DNA of 64,000 bases from Duganella flavida. Its GTDB lineage: Bacteria > Pseudomonadota > Gammaproteobacteria > Burkholderiales > Burkholderiaceae_D. Positions 37,279-47,000 of the stretch are shown piece after piece; within the stretch, counting starts at the first letter, position 1, and each line of letters starts with the position of its first letter. Position numbers and translations under genes: made by a program. The notes beneath the pieces were generated by a model that did not search any database, was not told where the DNA came from, and worked only from the letters and a program-made list of their open reading frames with translations. The stretch lies in the NCBI RefSeq assembly GCF_009857445.1, contig NZ_WWCN01000005.1:1-64000 (forward strand). The letters run 5' to 3'.

Positions 37279-38189
37279 ACGGTACCTTTTTCCATGATCT
37301 GGATGAAGATATCTTCCAGATCCGCTTGTTGCAGTTGCATTTCGTCGATCACGGCGCCCGACTCGCGCAGGCGTTTCAGGATTTGTTCGACTTCAGCGTA
37401 TTCATTGATGCGCAGGCTGTACTTCTTGCCTTGCTCCGACGCTTCCGGATGCGTGACCAGATGGCGCAGGTCATCCGAAATATCGCCGTGCGTCAGGTTC
37501 ACGATCAGCTGCGAACCGGAGATGCGGCGGATCAGCGACGCCATGCTATCCAGTGCCACCACCTTGCCCAGTTTGAGCATGGCCACGCGCTTGCACATGG
37601 CCTGCGCTTCTTCCAGGTAGTGGGTGGTCAGCACCACGGTGTGGCCTTCGCGATTGAGGCGCGAGATGAACTTCCACAGCGTCTGGCGCAGTTCCACGTC
37701 GACGCCGGCGGTCGGCTCATCGAGCACGATCACGGGCGGCTTGTGCACCAGCGCCTGCGCCACCAGCACGCGGCGCTTCATGCCGCCGGACAGGGCGCGC
37801 ATATTGGTGTCGGCCTTGTTGGTCAGGTCGAGGTTGTGCATCACCTCGTCGATCCACGCGTCGTTGTTTTTCAGGCCAAAGTAGCCCGATTGCAAGCGCA
37901 GCGTTTCGCGCACGGTGAAGAACGGGTCGAACACCAGTTCCTGCGGCACCACGCCCAGCTTCTTGCGGGCGGCGCGGAAATCGCTGACCACGTCGTGGCC
38001 GTGGATCTTGACCGAACCGGCGTCCGGACGAATCAGGCCGGCAATGGTGGAAATCAACGTGGTTTTGCCGGCGCCGTTCGGGCCCAGCAGGCCGAAAAAT
38101 TCGCCCTCTTCAATGGTGAGGGACACGCCGCCTAGTGCCTGGAGCGACTTGTAGCGCTTCTCGACATTGCTAATTTGGATCGCTGTCAT
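37275..38189 (-). CDS. ABC transporter ATP-binding protein (YadG-like)
   Basis: 304 residues from the ATG at 38189; the longer frame to 38273 lacks a good start. Walker A GPNGAGKTT (about 40-48), Q-loop LGVVPQELVFDPFFTV, signature ALSGGMKRR, Walker B VIVLDEPTAGVD and H-loop TTHYLEEAQ. It energises the downstream permease. The 171-bp gap before it (38190-38360) holds two small hairpins: CGGTCCG/CGGACCG at 38299-38315 and GCAGT/ACTGC at 38325-38338. Confidence 0.92.
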   Translation of the reverse strand: MTAIQISNVEKRYKSLQALGGVSLTIEEGEFFGLLGPNGAGKTTLISTIAGLIRPDAGSVKIHGHDVVSDFRAARKKLGVVPQELVFDPFFTVRETLRLQSGYFGLKNNDAWIDEVMHNLDLTNKADTNMRALSGGMKRRVLVAQALVHKPPVIVLDEPTAGVDVELRQTLWKFISRLNREGHTVVLTTHYLEEAQAMCKRVAMLKLGKVVALDSMASLIRRISGSQLIVNLTHGDISDDLRHLVTHPEASEQGKKYSLRINEYAEVEQILKRLRESGAVIDEMQLQQADLEDIFIQIMEKGTV

Positions 38190-38360
38190 TCTTGACTTAT
38201 CTATAAGGTTGCGGCGGCAAAGCCGGCGCGCGGGAAGATGCTGCGGAACGCCACGGCTCTTCGGCTGTGGCAACGTTCAATTATATTGGAAATTCAATCG
38301 GTCCGAGCCGGACCGGGGATTTACGCAGTTATTACTGCGAGCGGCGGAGTGGGGCGGGGG

Positions 38361-38780
38361 TCAATGGTGATGGTGGGCGGAGTCGTCGCCAACCTGGGTC
38401 TTCTTGCTGAAGACCGATTCCGGTGCTTTCACCGGTGAAAATTCGTCGAGCGCCGGATTGCGGTACGCAACGCCTTCCGAGTCGAGCTTGACGTCAGTCG
38501 GGAACAGCAGCGAGCACACACCGTACAGCTTGGTCAGGCTTTGCAGCGCCGGTGGCAGGTTTTTCAGTTCCAGCTTGATGCCCTTGGCTTGCGCAGCGCG
38601 CTGCCACGACAGCATCACCGACACCGCCACCGAATCCACCGTCAACACATGGCGCAGGTCGAACGCGGTCTGGCCGGCCTGAATGGCGGCATAGCCGCGC
38701 TCCAGCGCCGCGGTGGCGTTGAGCACGGTCAGGGACGTGAGCGACTGCAGGTTGTCGATGGGTTCAGTAACGGCGTTCAT
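38361..38780 (-). CDS. mlaB: MlaB STAS-domain protein with extended C-terminus
   Basis: 139 residues. Residues 15-95 form a STAS domain (SLTVLNATAALERGYAAIQAGQ, DLRHVLTVDSVAVSVMLSWQRAAQ, LKNLPPALQSLTKLYGV) that regulates the MlaFE transporter on the cytosolic side. E. coli MlaB is about 97 residues; here a further 45 residues end in DDSAHHHH. The call rests on position, 8 bp after mlaC, and on the STAS pattern. Confidence 0.85.
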   Translation of the reverse strand: MNAVTEPIDNLQSLTSLTVLNATAALERGYAAIQAGQTAFDLRHVLTVDSVAVSVMLSWQRAAQAKGIKLELKNLPPALQSLTKLYGVCSLLFPTDVKLDSEGVAYRNPALDEFSPVKAPESVFSKKTQVGDDSAHHHH

Positions 38781-38788
38781 GGCGTGTA

Positions 38789-39433
38789 TTACTTCGGTGC
38801 GTTGGTTTTCAGTGGCTTGCTGGCGAGTTTTTTGTTTTTCTCGGTCAGCGCCTTGATCAGGCCGTCCATGCCGCCTTTCGAGATTTCCGACGCGAAAGTG
38901 CCTTTGTAGGTTTCCACCAGCCAGGCACCCAGCACGTTGATGTCGTAAATCTTCCAGCCTTGTGGGCCCTTGGCAACGCGGTAGTTCAGCGGGATCGGTT
39001 CGCCGCGGCTCATGTTGACCTGCGAACGCACTTCCACTTCGGTGTCGGTTGGATCAGCGCGCAGCGGCTTGAATTCCACGGTTTCGTTCTTGATCTGCGA
39101 CAGCGCGCCCGAGTAGGTGAACACCAGCAGCGAACGGAACTGTTCGGTCAGAGCTTTTTGCTGCTCCGGAGTAGCATCGCGCCAGAAGCGGCCGGCGGCC
39201 AGCGCGGTCATGCGCTGGAAATCCACGTATGGCAGGATCTTGCTTTCCACCAGATCGATCACCTTCTTGGTGTCGCCGGCCTGGATCGCCTTGTCGGTCT
39301 TGGCGGTATCGATCACGTCCTGGCTGATGCGTTTCACCAGCGCGTCCGGCGCCTCGTTGGCAGGCACGGCGGCGTGAGCGCTAACCGCTACGGCGACAGT
39401 TGCTAAAGCGATAAATTTTTTAATGAAGTTCAT
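38789..39433 (-). CDS. mlaC: Periplasmic phospholipid-binding protein MlaC
   Basis: 214 residues with a signal peptide (to about residue 21, AVSAHA). The body has the Tol-Tol/MlaC pattern: DALVKRISQDVIDT, LPYVDFQRMTALAAGRFWRDATPEQQKALTEQF and WKIYDINVLGAWLVETYKGTFASEI. MlaC shuttles phospholipid between MlaA in the outer membrane and MlaFEDB in the inner membrane. Confidence 0.94.
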   Translation of the reverse strand: MNFIKKFIALATVAVAVSAHAAVPANEAPDALVKRISQDVIDTAKTDKAIQAGDTKKVIDLVESKILPYVDFQRMTALAAGRFWRDATPEQQKALTEQFRSLLVFTYSGALSQIKNETVEFKPLRADPTDTEVEVRSQVNMSRGEPIPLNYRVAKGPQGWKIYDINVLGAWLVETYKGTFASEISKGGMDGLIKALTEKNKKLASKPLKTNAPK

Positions 39434-39466
39434 CTTTTGTATGCCTTATGAGTGGTTCTTCGGGTC

Positions 39467-40270
39467 TCACTGGCTGTCTGGTTTTGCAGCCGGTGTGCCG
39501 GAGTTTAACTCTTTTGGGGCCGATTCGGATGACACGGGTGCGGAACTTTCCGAATCGTCATCTTTTTTACGCTTGCGCGGCATATCGTCGGTGTCCGGAT
39601 GAATCTGGCTTTCGCGGCGCTGCAGGAAGCCGTCGCGGATGAATTCATAGCGATCCAGCGCAGCATCTTCCAGCAGCGTGGAGGCATCCAGCAGGCTGGC
39701 GCGTTGGTCGACCACACGCAGGGCAGTACCGGTGTTGCGGATGTAAATCGGTTCTTTGTAGCGCCAGATGTCGCCGGTGATGTCGACCGGCAGGGCGGCG
39801 GTGTCGCGCAGGGTCGACGGGCCCAGCAGCGGCAGCATCACGTAGGGACCGGATGGCACGCCCCATACGCCCAGGGTCTGGCCGAAATCTTCCTTGTGCT
39901 TTTGCAGGCCGGCTTCGGAAGCGATGTCGAACAGGCCGGCGATACCGAACGTGGTGTTCAGCGCAAAGCGGGCGACGTCCGACATGCCATCTTCACCCTT
40001 GCCTTGCAGCAAGTTGTTAATGGCGCTCCAAGCGTCGCCCAGATTGCCGAAGAAGTTGCCGACACCCGTTTGCACAAAGCCTGGGGTGACGTTTTTATAC
40101 GCCGTGGCCACCGGTTTCAGCGCGTAGGTATCGACCGTGTCGTTGAAATCAAACATGGCGCGGTTGAAGCCTTCGTACGGGTCGCGCGGGTTAGGACCGG
40201 CACAGCCGGCCAGCAGGGCGGTGACGCCCAGCGCCAGCGCGGTTTGGCGCAATTTGGTGGAACCCATCAT
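39467..40270 (-). CDS. mlaA: Outer-membrane lipoprotein MlaA (VacJ)
   Basis: 267 residues with a lipobox (TALLAGC, Cys at about 23) and the MlaA signature DPYEGFNRAMFDFNDTVDTYALKPVATAYK, then GIAGLFDIASEAGLQKHKEDFGQTLGVWGV and GPYVMLPLLGPSTLRD. It removes misplaced phospholipids from the outer leaflet. The last 50 residues are a charged, Ser/Pro-rich tail. In E. coli mlaA lies elsewhere; here it sits between mlaD and mlaC and overlaps mlaD by 4 bp. Confidence 0.95.
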   Translation of the reverse strand: MMGSTKLRQTALALGVTALLAGCAGPNPRDPYEGFNRAMFDFNDTVDTYALKPVATAYKNVTPGFVQTGVGNFFGNLGDAWSAINNLLQGKGEDGMSDVARFALNTTFGIAGLFDIASEAGLQKHKEDFGQTLGVWGVPSGPYVMLPLLGPSTLRDTAALPVDITGDIWRYKEPIYIRNTGTALRVVDQRASLLDASTLLEDAALDRYEFIRDGFLQRRESQIHPDTDDMPRKRKKDDDSESSAPVSSESAPKELNSGTPAAKPDSQ

Positions 40271-40737
40271 TTTTCGTCCTTTCCGTCTGCGGCCTTGCTG
40301 TAGATGAACTGGTTGATCAGGTCTTCCAGCACGGCTGCCGATTGCGTACGGGCGATCTTGTCGCCGGCCGCCAGATTATTAGTGTCGCCGCCGGCTTCGA
40401 TGCCGACGTATTGTTCGCCCAGCAAGCCAGCGGTCAGGATTTTGGCCGAACTGTCTTTAGGGAATTTGTAACCTTCTTCCATGTTCAAGGTTACCAGTGC
40501 CTGATAGCTCTTGTCATCAAACTTGATCTCTCCCACACGGCCGACCACCACACCGGAGGCCTTGACCGCCGCTTGCGGGCGCAGGCTGCCGATATTGTCG
40601 AACTTGGCGGTGATCGCGTAGGACTTGCCGAAGGACAGCGAGCCCATATTGCCGGCCTTGAGCGCCAGGAACATCAGGGATACTACGCCGACAACGATGA
40701 ACAGACCAACCCAGACATCCAGAGATTTACGTTGCAT
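40267..40737 (-). CDS. mlaD: MlaD, MCE-domain phospholipid transport protein
   Basis: 156 residues: one N-terminal membrane helix (LDVWVGLFIVVGVVSLMFLAL) and a periplasmic MCE domain (SYAITAKFDNIGSLRPQAAVKASGVVVGRVGEI, then LLGEQYVGIEAGG). MlaD forms the hexameric ring that carries lipid between MlaC and MlaFE. Lies 25 bp after mlaE. Confidence 0.95.
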   Translation of the reverse strand: MQRKSLDVWVGLFIVVGVVSLMFLALKAGNMGSLSFGKSYAITAKFDNIGSLRPQAAVKASGVVVGRVGEIKFDDKSYQALVTLNMEEGYKFPKDSSAKILTAGLLGEQYVGIEAGGDTNNLAAGDKIARTQSAAVLEDLINQFIYSKAADGKDEK

Positions 40738-40762
40738 AATTATTCCTCAGTTTCTTTATCTT

Positions 40763-41548
40763 TTATTTGCTGAACATCAGCGCCGTCATCATGAAGTCCA
40801 GCCACCAGATCATCAGCGACGAGATCACGACCGTGCGGGTGGTGGCGCGCGCCACGTCTTCCGGGGTCGGCTGCGCTTCGTAGCCCTGGTACAGGGCGAT
40901 GAAAGTGATCGCAATACCGAACACCACGCTCTTGGCAAAGCCGTTGAAAATATCTTTGTAGATGTCGACGCCGCCCTGCATCTGCGACCAGAACGCACCG
41001 TCATCGACGCCGATCAGCTGTACGCCAACCAGCCAGCCACCCAGCACGCCAACCGCGCTGAAGACAGACGCCAGCAGCGGCACCGACAGGGCGCCGGCCC
41101 AGAAACGCGGCGCCAGCACACGCTGGATCGGATTCACGGCCATCATTTCCATGGCGGACAGCTGCTCGCCAGCCTTCATCAGGCCGATTTCGGCGGTCAG
41201 CGAGGTACCGGCGCGGCCGGCAAACAGCAGCGCGGTGATCACCGGGCCCAGTTCGCGGGTCAGGCCCAGCGCCACCAGCAAGCCCAGCGACTGCTCGGCG
41301 CCGTACTTATTCAGCGTGTAATAACCCTGCAGGCCCAGCACCATGCCGACGAACAGGCCGGAAAGGGTGATGATCAGCATCGAGTAATTGCCGATGAAAT
41401 GCAGCTGCTCAATTACCAGGCGCGGGCGCTTCAGCAAGCCCGGCGACAGGCCCAGCATGGAGCCAAAAGTACGGGCGCCGAAACCGATGCTTTCAACATA
41501 ATCGCGCAGGGGCGCGCCCAGCTTGGACAACCAATTCTTCAGACTCAT
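40763..41548 (-). CDS. mlaE: MlaE, ABC permease of the phospholipid transporter
   Basis: 261 residues with about five membrane helices and the MlaE family blocks: LHFIGNYSMLIITLSGLFVGMVLGLQGYYTL, RELGPVITALLFAGRAGTSLTAEIGLMKAGEQLSAME and VNPIQRVLAPRFWAG. It is the inner-membrane permease partnered with MlaF, whose gene overlaps it by 4 bp. Confidence 0.95.
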   Translation of the reverse strand: MSLKNWLSKLGAPLRDYVESIGFGARTFGSMLGLSPGLLKRPRLVIEQLHFIGNYSMLIITLSGLFVGMVLGLQGYYTLNKYGAEQSLGLLVALGLTRELGPVITALLFAGRAGTSLTAEIGLMKAGEQLSAMEMMAVNPIQRVLAPRFWAGALSVPLLASVFSAVGVLGGWLVGVQLIGVDDGAFWSQMQGGVDIYKDIFNGFAKSVVFGIAITFIALYQGYEAQPTPEDVARATTRTVVISSLMIWWLDFMMTALMFSK

Positions 41549-42360
41549 ACTTGCACTCCCAGGCCCAGATCCTCGGCCAGGGACTTGCCTGGATAGTGGA
41601 ACGGCACCGGGCCGTCCGCTTCCGCGTTGACGAACTGCTTCACATACGGGTCGGTCGACACCAGCATCTCAGCCGGCGTGCCGCTCGCAACAATCTTGCC
41701 TTGCGACAGGAAATAAACATAGTCGGCGATGGCGAAGCTCTCCTTGACGTCGTGCGACACCAATACCGTGGTCGAGCCCAGCGCCGTATTCAGGTTACGG
41801 ATCAGGTTGGCGGTCACGCCCATCGAGATCGGGTCCAGGCCGGCGAACGGCTCGTCATACATAATCAGTTCGGGGTCCAGCGCGATCGAGCGTGCCAGCG
41901 CCACGCGGCGCGCCATGCCGCCCGAGATCTCGCCCGGTTTCAGCTTGGCGGCATTGCGCAGGCCCACGGCTTGCAGCTTCATCAGCACCAGGTTACGGAT
42001 CAGCTCTTCCGGCAAATCGGTGTGCTCACGCAGCGGGAAGGCGACATTTTCAAATACGCTGAGGTCGGTGAACAGGGCGCCATGCTGGAACAGCATGCCC
42101 ATTTTGCGACGCAACAGATACAAGCCGGCGGTATTCAGCTTGTGCACCACCTGGCCCTGGACCTTGACATGGCCTTTCTGCGGACGCAGCTGGCCGCCGA
42201 TCAGGCGCAGCACGGTGGTCTTGCCGCTACCGGAGCCACCCATGATCGCAATCACCTTCCCGCGCGGGAAGTCCATGTTCAAGCCCGACAGGATCGCGCG
42301 CTTGCCATAGGTGAAGTGTAAATCACGGATTTCGACTAGATTAGCCACGACTGAACTCAT
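41545..42360 (-). CDS. mlaF: MlaF, ABC ATPase of the phospholipid transporter
   Basis: 271 residues taken from the ATG at 42360 (MSSVVANLVEIRDLHFTYG); a start at 42396 would add 12. Walker A GGSGSGKTT (about 45), Q-loop GMLFQHGALF, signature EISGGMARR, Walker B IMYDEPFAGLDP and H-loop VSHDVKE. First gene of the leftward mla-mur-his-tat run, so its promoter should lie in 42361-42523. Confidence 0.95.
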   Translation of the reverse strand: MSSVVANLVEIRDLHFTYGKRAILSGLNMDFPRGKVIAIMGGSGSGKTTVLRLIGGQLRPQKGHVKVQGQVVHKLNTAGLYLLRRKMGMLFQHGALFTDLSVFENVAFPLREHTDLPEELIRNLVLMKLQAVGLRNAAKLKPGEISGGMARRVALARSIALDPELIMYDEPFAGLDPISMGVTANLIRNLNTALGSTTVLVSHDVKESFAIADYVYFLSQGKIVASGTPAEMLVSTDPYVKQFVNAEADGPVPFHYPGKSLAEDLGLGVQV

Positions 42361-42523
42361 TTTTTGGAATGCCGTATTGTAGTGCAGAAAGGTCAATCTC
42401 TGCAGGAGACGCCCCCGGGAGAGGCGTTGAGTAGCAGATAATACAACACTACTGAACCCAAAGTCAGTAATTTACACCAAGCACTAATTGTTACATTCAT
42501 GCAGTGCAGCAAACGGTACTTTC

Positions 42524-42567
42524 AAAAAAAAACCGGGTACGGCTGGGGATCGCCCATCCGTACCCGG
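42524..42567 (-). terminator. Rho-independent terminator of gltBD
   Basis: On the minus strand a perfect 10-bp GC-rich stem (arms 42533-42542 and 42558-42567) is followed by nine T bases (A-run at 42524-42532). It begins about 40 bp after the gltD stop and insulates the mla operon. Confidence 0.9.
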
Positions 42568-42605
42568 CAGGGAGCCAGGCCGAGCCTGGTTACCGTGTGT
42601 TGAGC

Positions 42606-44069
42606 TTAACGCGGCAACTCGGAACTGCCCATCAGGAACTCATCGACCGCGCGCGCGCACTGGCGGCCTTCGCGGATCGCCCACACCACCAGGGATTGGC
42701 CGCGGCGCATGTCGCCGGCAGCAAACACCTTGGCTGCGGAAGTTTTGTAGCAGCCTTCGCCATCCGTGGTGGCTTTGGCATTGCCGCGTGCATCTTTATC
42801 TACTGCGAATGCGTCCAGGATGTTGGCGACTGGCGACACAAAGCCCATGGCCAGGAATACCAGGTCGGCTTTCATTTCGAATTCCGAGTTCGGCACTTCG
42901 CTCATCTTGCCGTCTTTCCATTCGACGCGGCAGGCGATCAGTTTTTCAACTTTGCCGCCCTTGCCTTCCAGGCGCTTGGTGGCGACCGCCCAGTCACGGC
43001 TGCAGCCTTCGTCGTGCGAGGACGAGGTGCGCAGCTTGGTCGGCCAGTATGGCCAGACCAGCGGCTTGTTCTCTTGCTCCGGCGGAATAGGCATCAGTTC
43101 AAACTGGGTTACCGAGGCGGCGCCGTGGCGATTGGAGGTGCCCACGCAGTCGGAGCCGGTATCGCCGCCGCCGATCACCACCACGTGCTTGCCGGTGGCT
43201 TTGATCTGGTCTTTCAGCTTGTCGCCGGCGTTGACCTTGTTTTGCTGCGGCAGGAAGTCCATGGCGAAATGCACGCCTTTCAGCTCGCGGCCTGGCACCA
43301 GCAGGTCGCGCGGCGCTTCTGCACCGCCAGCCAGTACGACGGCGTCGAATTCCTTCTGCAGGTCTTCAGGGAAGATGGTTTCCTTGGCCCAGTTGTTGAC
43401 GTTGGCCGGGAAGTCCTTGCCGATCAACACGCTGGTGCGGAAGGTCACGCCTTCAGCTTCCATCTGCTTGACGCGGCGGTCGATGTGCGACTTTTCCATC
43501 TTGAAGTCTGGAATACCGTAGCGCAGCAGGCCGCCGACGCGGTCGGATTTTTCAAACACGGTCACAGCGTGGCCAGCGCGCGCCAGCTGCTGGGCTGCGG
43601 CCAGGCCGGCTGGACCGGAACCAACCACGGCAACTTTCTTGCCACTCTGTTTGGCCGCAGGTTGCGGCACCACCCAGCCGTGCTCCCAGCCTTCGTCGAT
43701 GATCTTGTGCTCGATCGACTTGATGCCGACTGGCAGTTCGTGGATGCCCAAAGTACAGGCAGCCTCGCACGGCGCCGGGCAGATGCGGCCGGTGAATTCC
43801 GGGAAATTGTTGGTCGAGTGCAGGGTGTCCAGCGCCTCGCGGTAGTTGCCGCGATAAACCAGATCGTTCCAGTCCGGGATGATGTTGTTGACCGGGCAGC
43901 CGTTGTTGCAGAACGGGATGCCGCAATCCATGCAGCGTGCGCCCTGTACCTTGGCTTGCTCGTTCGTCAGCGGAATGACGAATTCCGCGTAGTTTTTCAG
44001 GCGCGTCGCTGGCGGCAGATAGCCTTCTTCCTGACGCTGGAATTCCATGAAGCCGGTGATTTTACCCAC
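42606..44069 (-). CDS. gltD: Glutamate synthase small subunit GltD
   Basis: 487 residues starting at a GTG (44069) with AAGGAA five bases upstream. N-terminal cysteines for two 4Fe-4S clusters ([20 protein letters not shown] and [12 protein letters not shown]), FAD-binding [16 protein letters not shown] and NADPH-binding [13 protein letters not shown], ending [17 protein letters not shown]. It passes electrons from NADPH to GltB for glutamate formation from glutamine and 2-oxoglutarate. Gap of 27 bp from gltB. Confidence 0.96.
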   Translation of the reverse strand: MGKITGFMEFQRQEEGYLPPATRLKNYAEFVIPLTNEQAKVQGARCMDCGIPFCNNGCPVNNIIPDWNDLVYRGNYREALDTLHSTNNFPEFTGRICPAPCEAACTLGIHELPVGIKSIEHKIIDEGWEHGWVVPQPAAKQSGKKVAVVGSGPAGLAAAQQLARAGHAVTVFEKSDRVGGLLRYGIPDFKMEKSHIDRRVKQMEAEGVTFRTSVLIGKDFPANVNNWAKETIFPEDLQKEFDAVVLAGGAEAPRDLLVPGRELKGVHFAMDFLPQQNKVNAGDKLKDQIKATGKHVVVIGGGDTGSDCVGTSNRHGAASVTQFELMPIPPEQENKPLVWPYWPTKLRTSSSHDEGCSRDWAVATKRLEGKGGKVEKLIACRVEWKDGKMSEVPNSEFEMKADLVFLAMGFVSPVANILDAFAVDKDARGNAKATTDGEGCYKTSAAKVFAAGDMRRGQSLVVWAIREGRQCARAVDEFLMGSSELPR

Positions 44070-44096
44070 GATAGTTCCTTAATATATTCTGTTCGA

Positions 44097-47000
44097 TCAA
44101 GCAGCGATAGGCTGTACGGAAGCGGCTTCGTTCGCCACGTCTTCGGCCATTTCGGCCAGTGCGCGTTTGTATTCGCTAGGGAATACTTTGACGAACTTGC
44201 CACGGCTCTCGGCCCAGTTATCGAGCAACAGGCGGGCACGGGTGCTGCCGGTGTGCTTGAAATGACGCTCAATCAAACGCTTCAGGATCACTTCGTCCGA
44301 CTCGCGGCCGATATCCTTGTGTTGGATATGCCAGGTTGCGCTCTGCGCTTCCTGCTCTTTGGTGGTCAGCACCGGCTCCAGCGACACCATCGAAGTGTTG
44401 CAGCGCGATTCGAAATCGCCGTCCGGATCGTACACGTAGGCGATACCGCCCGACATACCCGCCGCGAAGTTACGGCCGGTGTTGCCCAGCACGACGACCG
44501 TGCCGCCGGTCATGTATTCGCAACCGTGGTCGCCGGTGCCTTCAACGATGGTGGTGGCGCCCGAGTTACGCACTGCGAAACGCTCGCCGGCCACGCCGTT
44601 GAAGAAGGCTTCACCGGAAATCGCGCCGTACAGCACCGTGTTACCGATGATGATGTTGTTCACTGCCCAGCCGCGGAACTCGGTATTCGGACGCACGATG
44701 ATGCGGCCGCCCGACAAGCCCTTGCCGACATAGTCGTTACCCTCGCCAACCAAGTCGATGGTGATGCCATGTGCCAGGAAGGCGCAAGCCGACTGGCCGG
44801 CCGTGCCTTGCAGCTGGATATGGATGGTGTCGTCCGGCAGGCCGGCGTGACCGTAGCGCTTGGCCACTTCGCCCGACAGCATGGTGCCCACGGTGCGGTT
44901 CAAGTTCTTCACCGGCGAGATGAAGGACACGCGCTCGCCTTTTTCCAGCGCCGCTTTGGCTTGCGCAATCAGCTTGTGGTCCAGTGCCTTGTCGAGGCCG
45001 TGATCCTGTTCCATGGTGTGGTAGACGGAATCGCCGTTCGGTACTTCCGGCTGGTAGAAGATGTTGCTGAAGTCCAGACCCTTGGCTTTCCAGTGCGAGA
45101 TCGCCTTGGATTTGTCCAGCAGGTCAACACGGCCGATCAGCTCGTCATAGGTGCGGATGCCCAGTTGCGCCATCAGCTGACGCGCTTCTTCAGCGACGAA
45201 GAAGAAGTAGTTCACAACGTACTCGGGCTTGCCCGAGAACTTAGCGCGCAGCACCGGATCCTGAGTCGCAACGCCGACCGGGCAGGTGTTCAGGTGGCAT
45301 TTACGCATCATGATGCAGCCTTCCACCACCAGCGGCGCGGTAGCGAAGCCGATTTCATCAGCGCCCAGCAGGGCGGCGATCACCACGTCGCGACCGGTAC
45401 GCATCTGGCCATCGGCCTGGACGCGGATACGGCTACGCAGGCCGTTCAGCACCAGCGTCTGTTGGGTTTCAGCCAGGCCCAGCTCCCAAGGGGTGCCGGC
45501 GTGCTTGACCGAGGACAACGGCGATGCGCCGGTGCCGCCGTCATGGCCTGCCACCACCACGTGATCGGCTTTTGCCTTGGTCACACCAGCAGCCACGGTA
45601 CCGATACCAACTTCCGACACCAGCTTGACCGAGATCGAAGCACGCGGATTGGCGTTCTTCAGGTCGTGGATCAGCTGCGCCAGATCTTCAATCGAGTAAA
45701 TATCGTGGTGCGGTGGCGGCGAAATCAGGCCCACGCCCGGCACCGAGAAGCGCAGGGTGGCGATGTATTCCGACACTTTGTGGCCTGGCAGCTGGCCGCC
45801 TTCGCCCGGTTTGGCACCTTGGGCCATCTTGATCTGGATCTGGTCGGCCGAGTTCAGATAAGCAGCGGTCACGCCGAAACGGCCGGACGCCACCTGCTTG
45901 ATGCGCGAACGCAGCGAGTCGCCTTCCTGCAGAGGAATATCGACCACCATCTGCTCTTTACCCATGACCGAAGCCATAGTCTCGCCCTGCTTGATCTTGA
46001 TTCCTTTCAGTTCCATGGTGTAGCGCGATGGATCTTCGCCGCCTTCGCCGGTGTTCGATTTGCCGCCGATGCGGTTCATCGCCACTGCCAGCGTAGCGTG
46101 GGCTTCGGTCGAGATCGAGCCCATCGACATGGCGCCGGTAGCGAAACGCTTGACGATTTCCTTGGCTGGCTCAACTTCATCCAGCGGAATCGCCTTGGTC
46201 GGATCAATCTTGAACTCGAACAGGCCGCGCAAGGTCAGGTGACGCTTGCTCTGGTCGTTGATGATTTGTGCGTACTCTTTATAGCTCGAGAAGTTGTTCG
46301 AGCGGGTCGAGTGTTGCAGCTTGGCGATCGCATCCGGAGTCCACAGGTGGTCTTCACCGCGCACACGGAAGGCGTATTCGCCGCCGGCGTCCAGATGGTT
46401 GGCCAGCACTGGGTCGTTGCCGAAGGCCAGGTTGTGCAGGCGCAGCGCTTCTTCCGCCACTTCAAACACACCGATGCCTTCCACGTTGGAGGCAGTGCCC
46501 TTGAAGTATTTGTCCACCAGCGACTTGTTCAGGCCGATAGCTTCAAAGATCTGCGCGCCGCAGTAGGACATATAAGTCGAGATACCCATCTTCGACATCA
46601 CCTTCATCAGGCCCTTGCCGATGGCCTTGGTGAAGTTGTAGATAGCTTTTTCAGCCGACAGGTCGCCCGGCATGCCGGCGGCCATTTCCACCAGGGTTTC
46701 CATTGCCAGGTACGGGTGGATGCCTTCCGCGCCGTAACCTGCCAGCAGCGCGAAGTGGTGGGTTTCGCGGGCCGAGCCGGTTTCCACCACCAGGCCGGTC
46801 GAGGCGCGCAGGCCTTTGCTGACCAGGTGCTGGTGGATGGTCGAGGTCGCCAGCAGGGCTGGGATCGCCACGCGGTCCGGGCCGATCGAACGGTCCGACA
46901 CGATCAGGATGTTGTGGCCGGATTTAACCGCGTCCACGGCTTCCGCGCACAGCGACGCCAGGCAGGCTTCAACGCCTTCCTTGCCCCAGGCCAGCGGGTA

